Part shown: positions 51,916-51,985 of the stretch, piece by piece
How positions within the stretch are numbered: the first letter of the stretch is position 1
Layout: the number at the start of each line of letters is the position of its first letter
Made by a program: the position numbers and the translations under genes
Assembly (NCBI GenBank): GCA_964387355.1
Contig: CAYLWJ010000086.1
Coordinates: 1 to 51,985, forward strand
Reading direction: 5' to 3'
DNA length: 51,985 bases
Source: Calidifonticultor sp964387355
GTDB taxonomy: Bacteria > Actinomycetota > Humimicrobiia > Humimicrobiales > Humimicrobiaceae
Notes under the pieces: model-generated
What the model was told of the DNA's origin: nothing
What the model saw: the letters and a program-made list of their open reading frames with translations, nothing else
The model's database searches: none

Positions 51916-51985
51916 AATAACATAATATTTTTTTAAGGTTTACAAAAGTATATAAAAATACTTATAATAAACATGGTCTAATAAT

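Overview
The window is a very AT-rich bacterial chromosome segment with dense, mostly co-directional gene blocks. It encodes an anaerobic, hydrogen-metabolising lifestyle and I saw no phage or insertion-sequence genes. The order pdxS-pdxT-yebC-ruvCAB-queA-tgt-yajC-secD mixes arrangements known from Actinomycetota (pdxST next to yebC-ruvCAB) and Bacillota (ruvAB-queA-tgt-yajC-secDF). The EF-G-like protein is of a kind well known in Actinomycetota. I infer a low-GC anaerobe from one of these phyla or a deep branch near them; the window does not settle it. TTG and GTG starts, 'TAATG' stop/start overlaps and Asn/Lys-rich inserts in conserved enzymes recur.

Layout. (1) 1-11.1 kb, minus strand: secretion (secD, yajC), tRNA queuosine (tgt, queA), recombination (ruvBAC), yebC, vitamin B6 (pdxTS) and membrane proteostasis (htpX, lemA). 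(2) 11.5-15.6 kb, plus strand: an EF-G-like GTPase overlapping a membrane-anchored protein with a CBM9/DOMON-like domain, then an isoprenylcysteine-methyltransferase-like membrane protein. (3) 15.8-20.2 kb, minus: two unrecognised soluble proteins, an aminotransferase, a PII protein and an M20 amidohydrolase. (4) 20.5-24.7 kb, minus: a GntR-pta-meaB-mutase-B12 subunit operon in which every gene after pta is broken. (5) 24.8-27.9 kb, minus: an NDK-fold protein and metX-metW.

(6) 28.3-51.8 kb is a hydrogen and electron-bifurcation island. Plus strand: hypF-hypC-hypD-hypE, nfnAB and an ABC importer. Minus strand: a [NiFe] maturation protease, a group 3b NAD(P)-linked [NiFe] hydrogenase (hyhBGSL order), a lone response regulator, a trimeric [FeFe] hydrogenase (hydC, hydA, and a HydB fused to an NfnB/GltD-like module) headed by a soluble histidine kinase, and hypB. 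Together these can exchange electrons among ferredoxin, NADH, NADPH and H2: HydABC couples ferredoxin and NADH to H2, NfnAB couples ferredoxin and NADH to NADPH, and the group 3b enzyme couples NADPH or NADH to H2.

The most notable non-coding signal is a recurring GTAAC/GTTAC half-site. It is clustered, often at 10-12 bp spacing, upstream of the [FeFe] operon, the [NiFe] operon and nfnAB, with a related site upstream of hypB. A second shared element, ATAGCATAAA, links the [NiFe] operon leader and the protease/nfnA intergenic region. This looks like an uncharacterised hydrogenase/redox regulon. The other headline is the B12-dependent acyl-CoA mutase operon, caught in decay and with unusual active-site residues.
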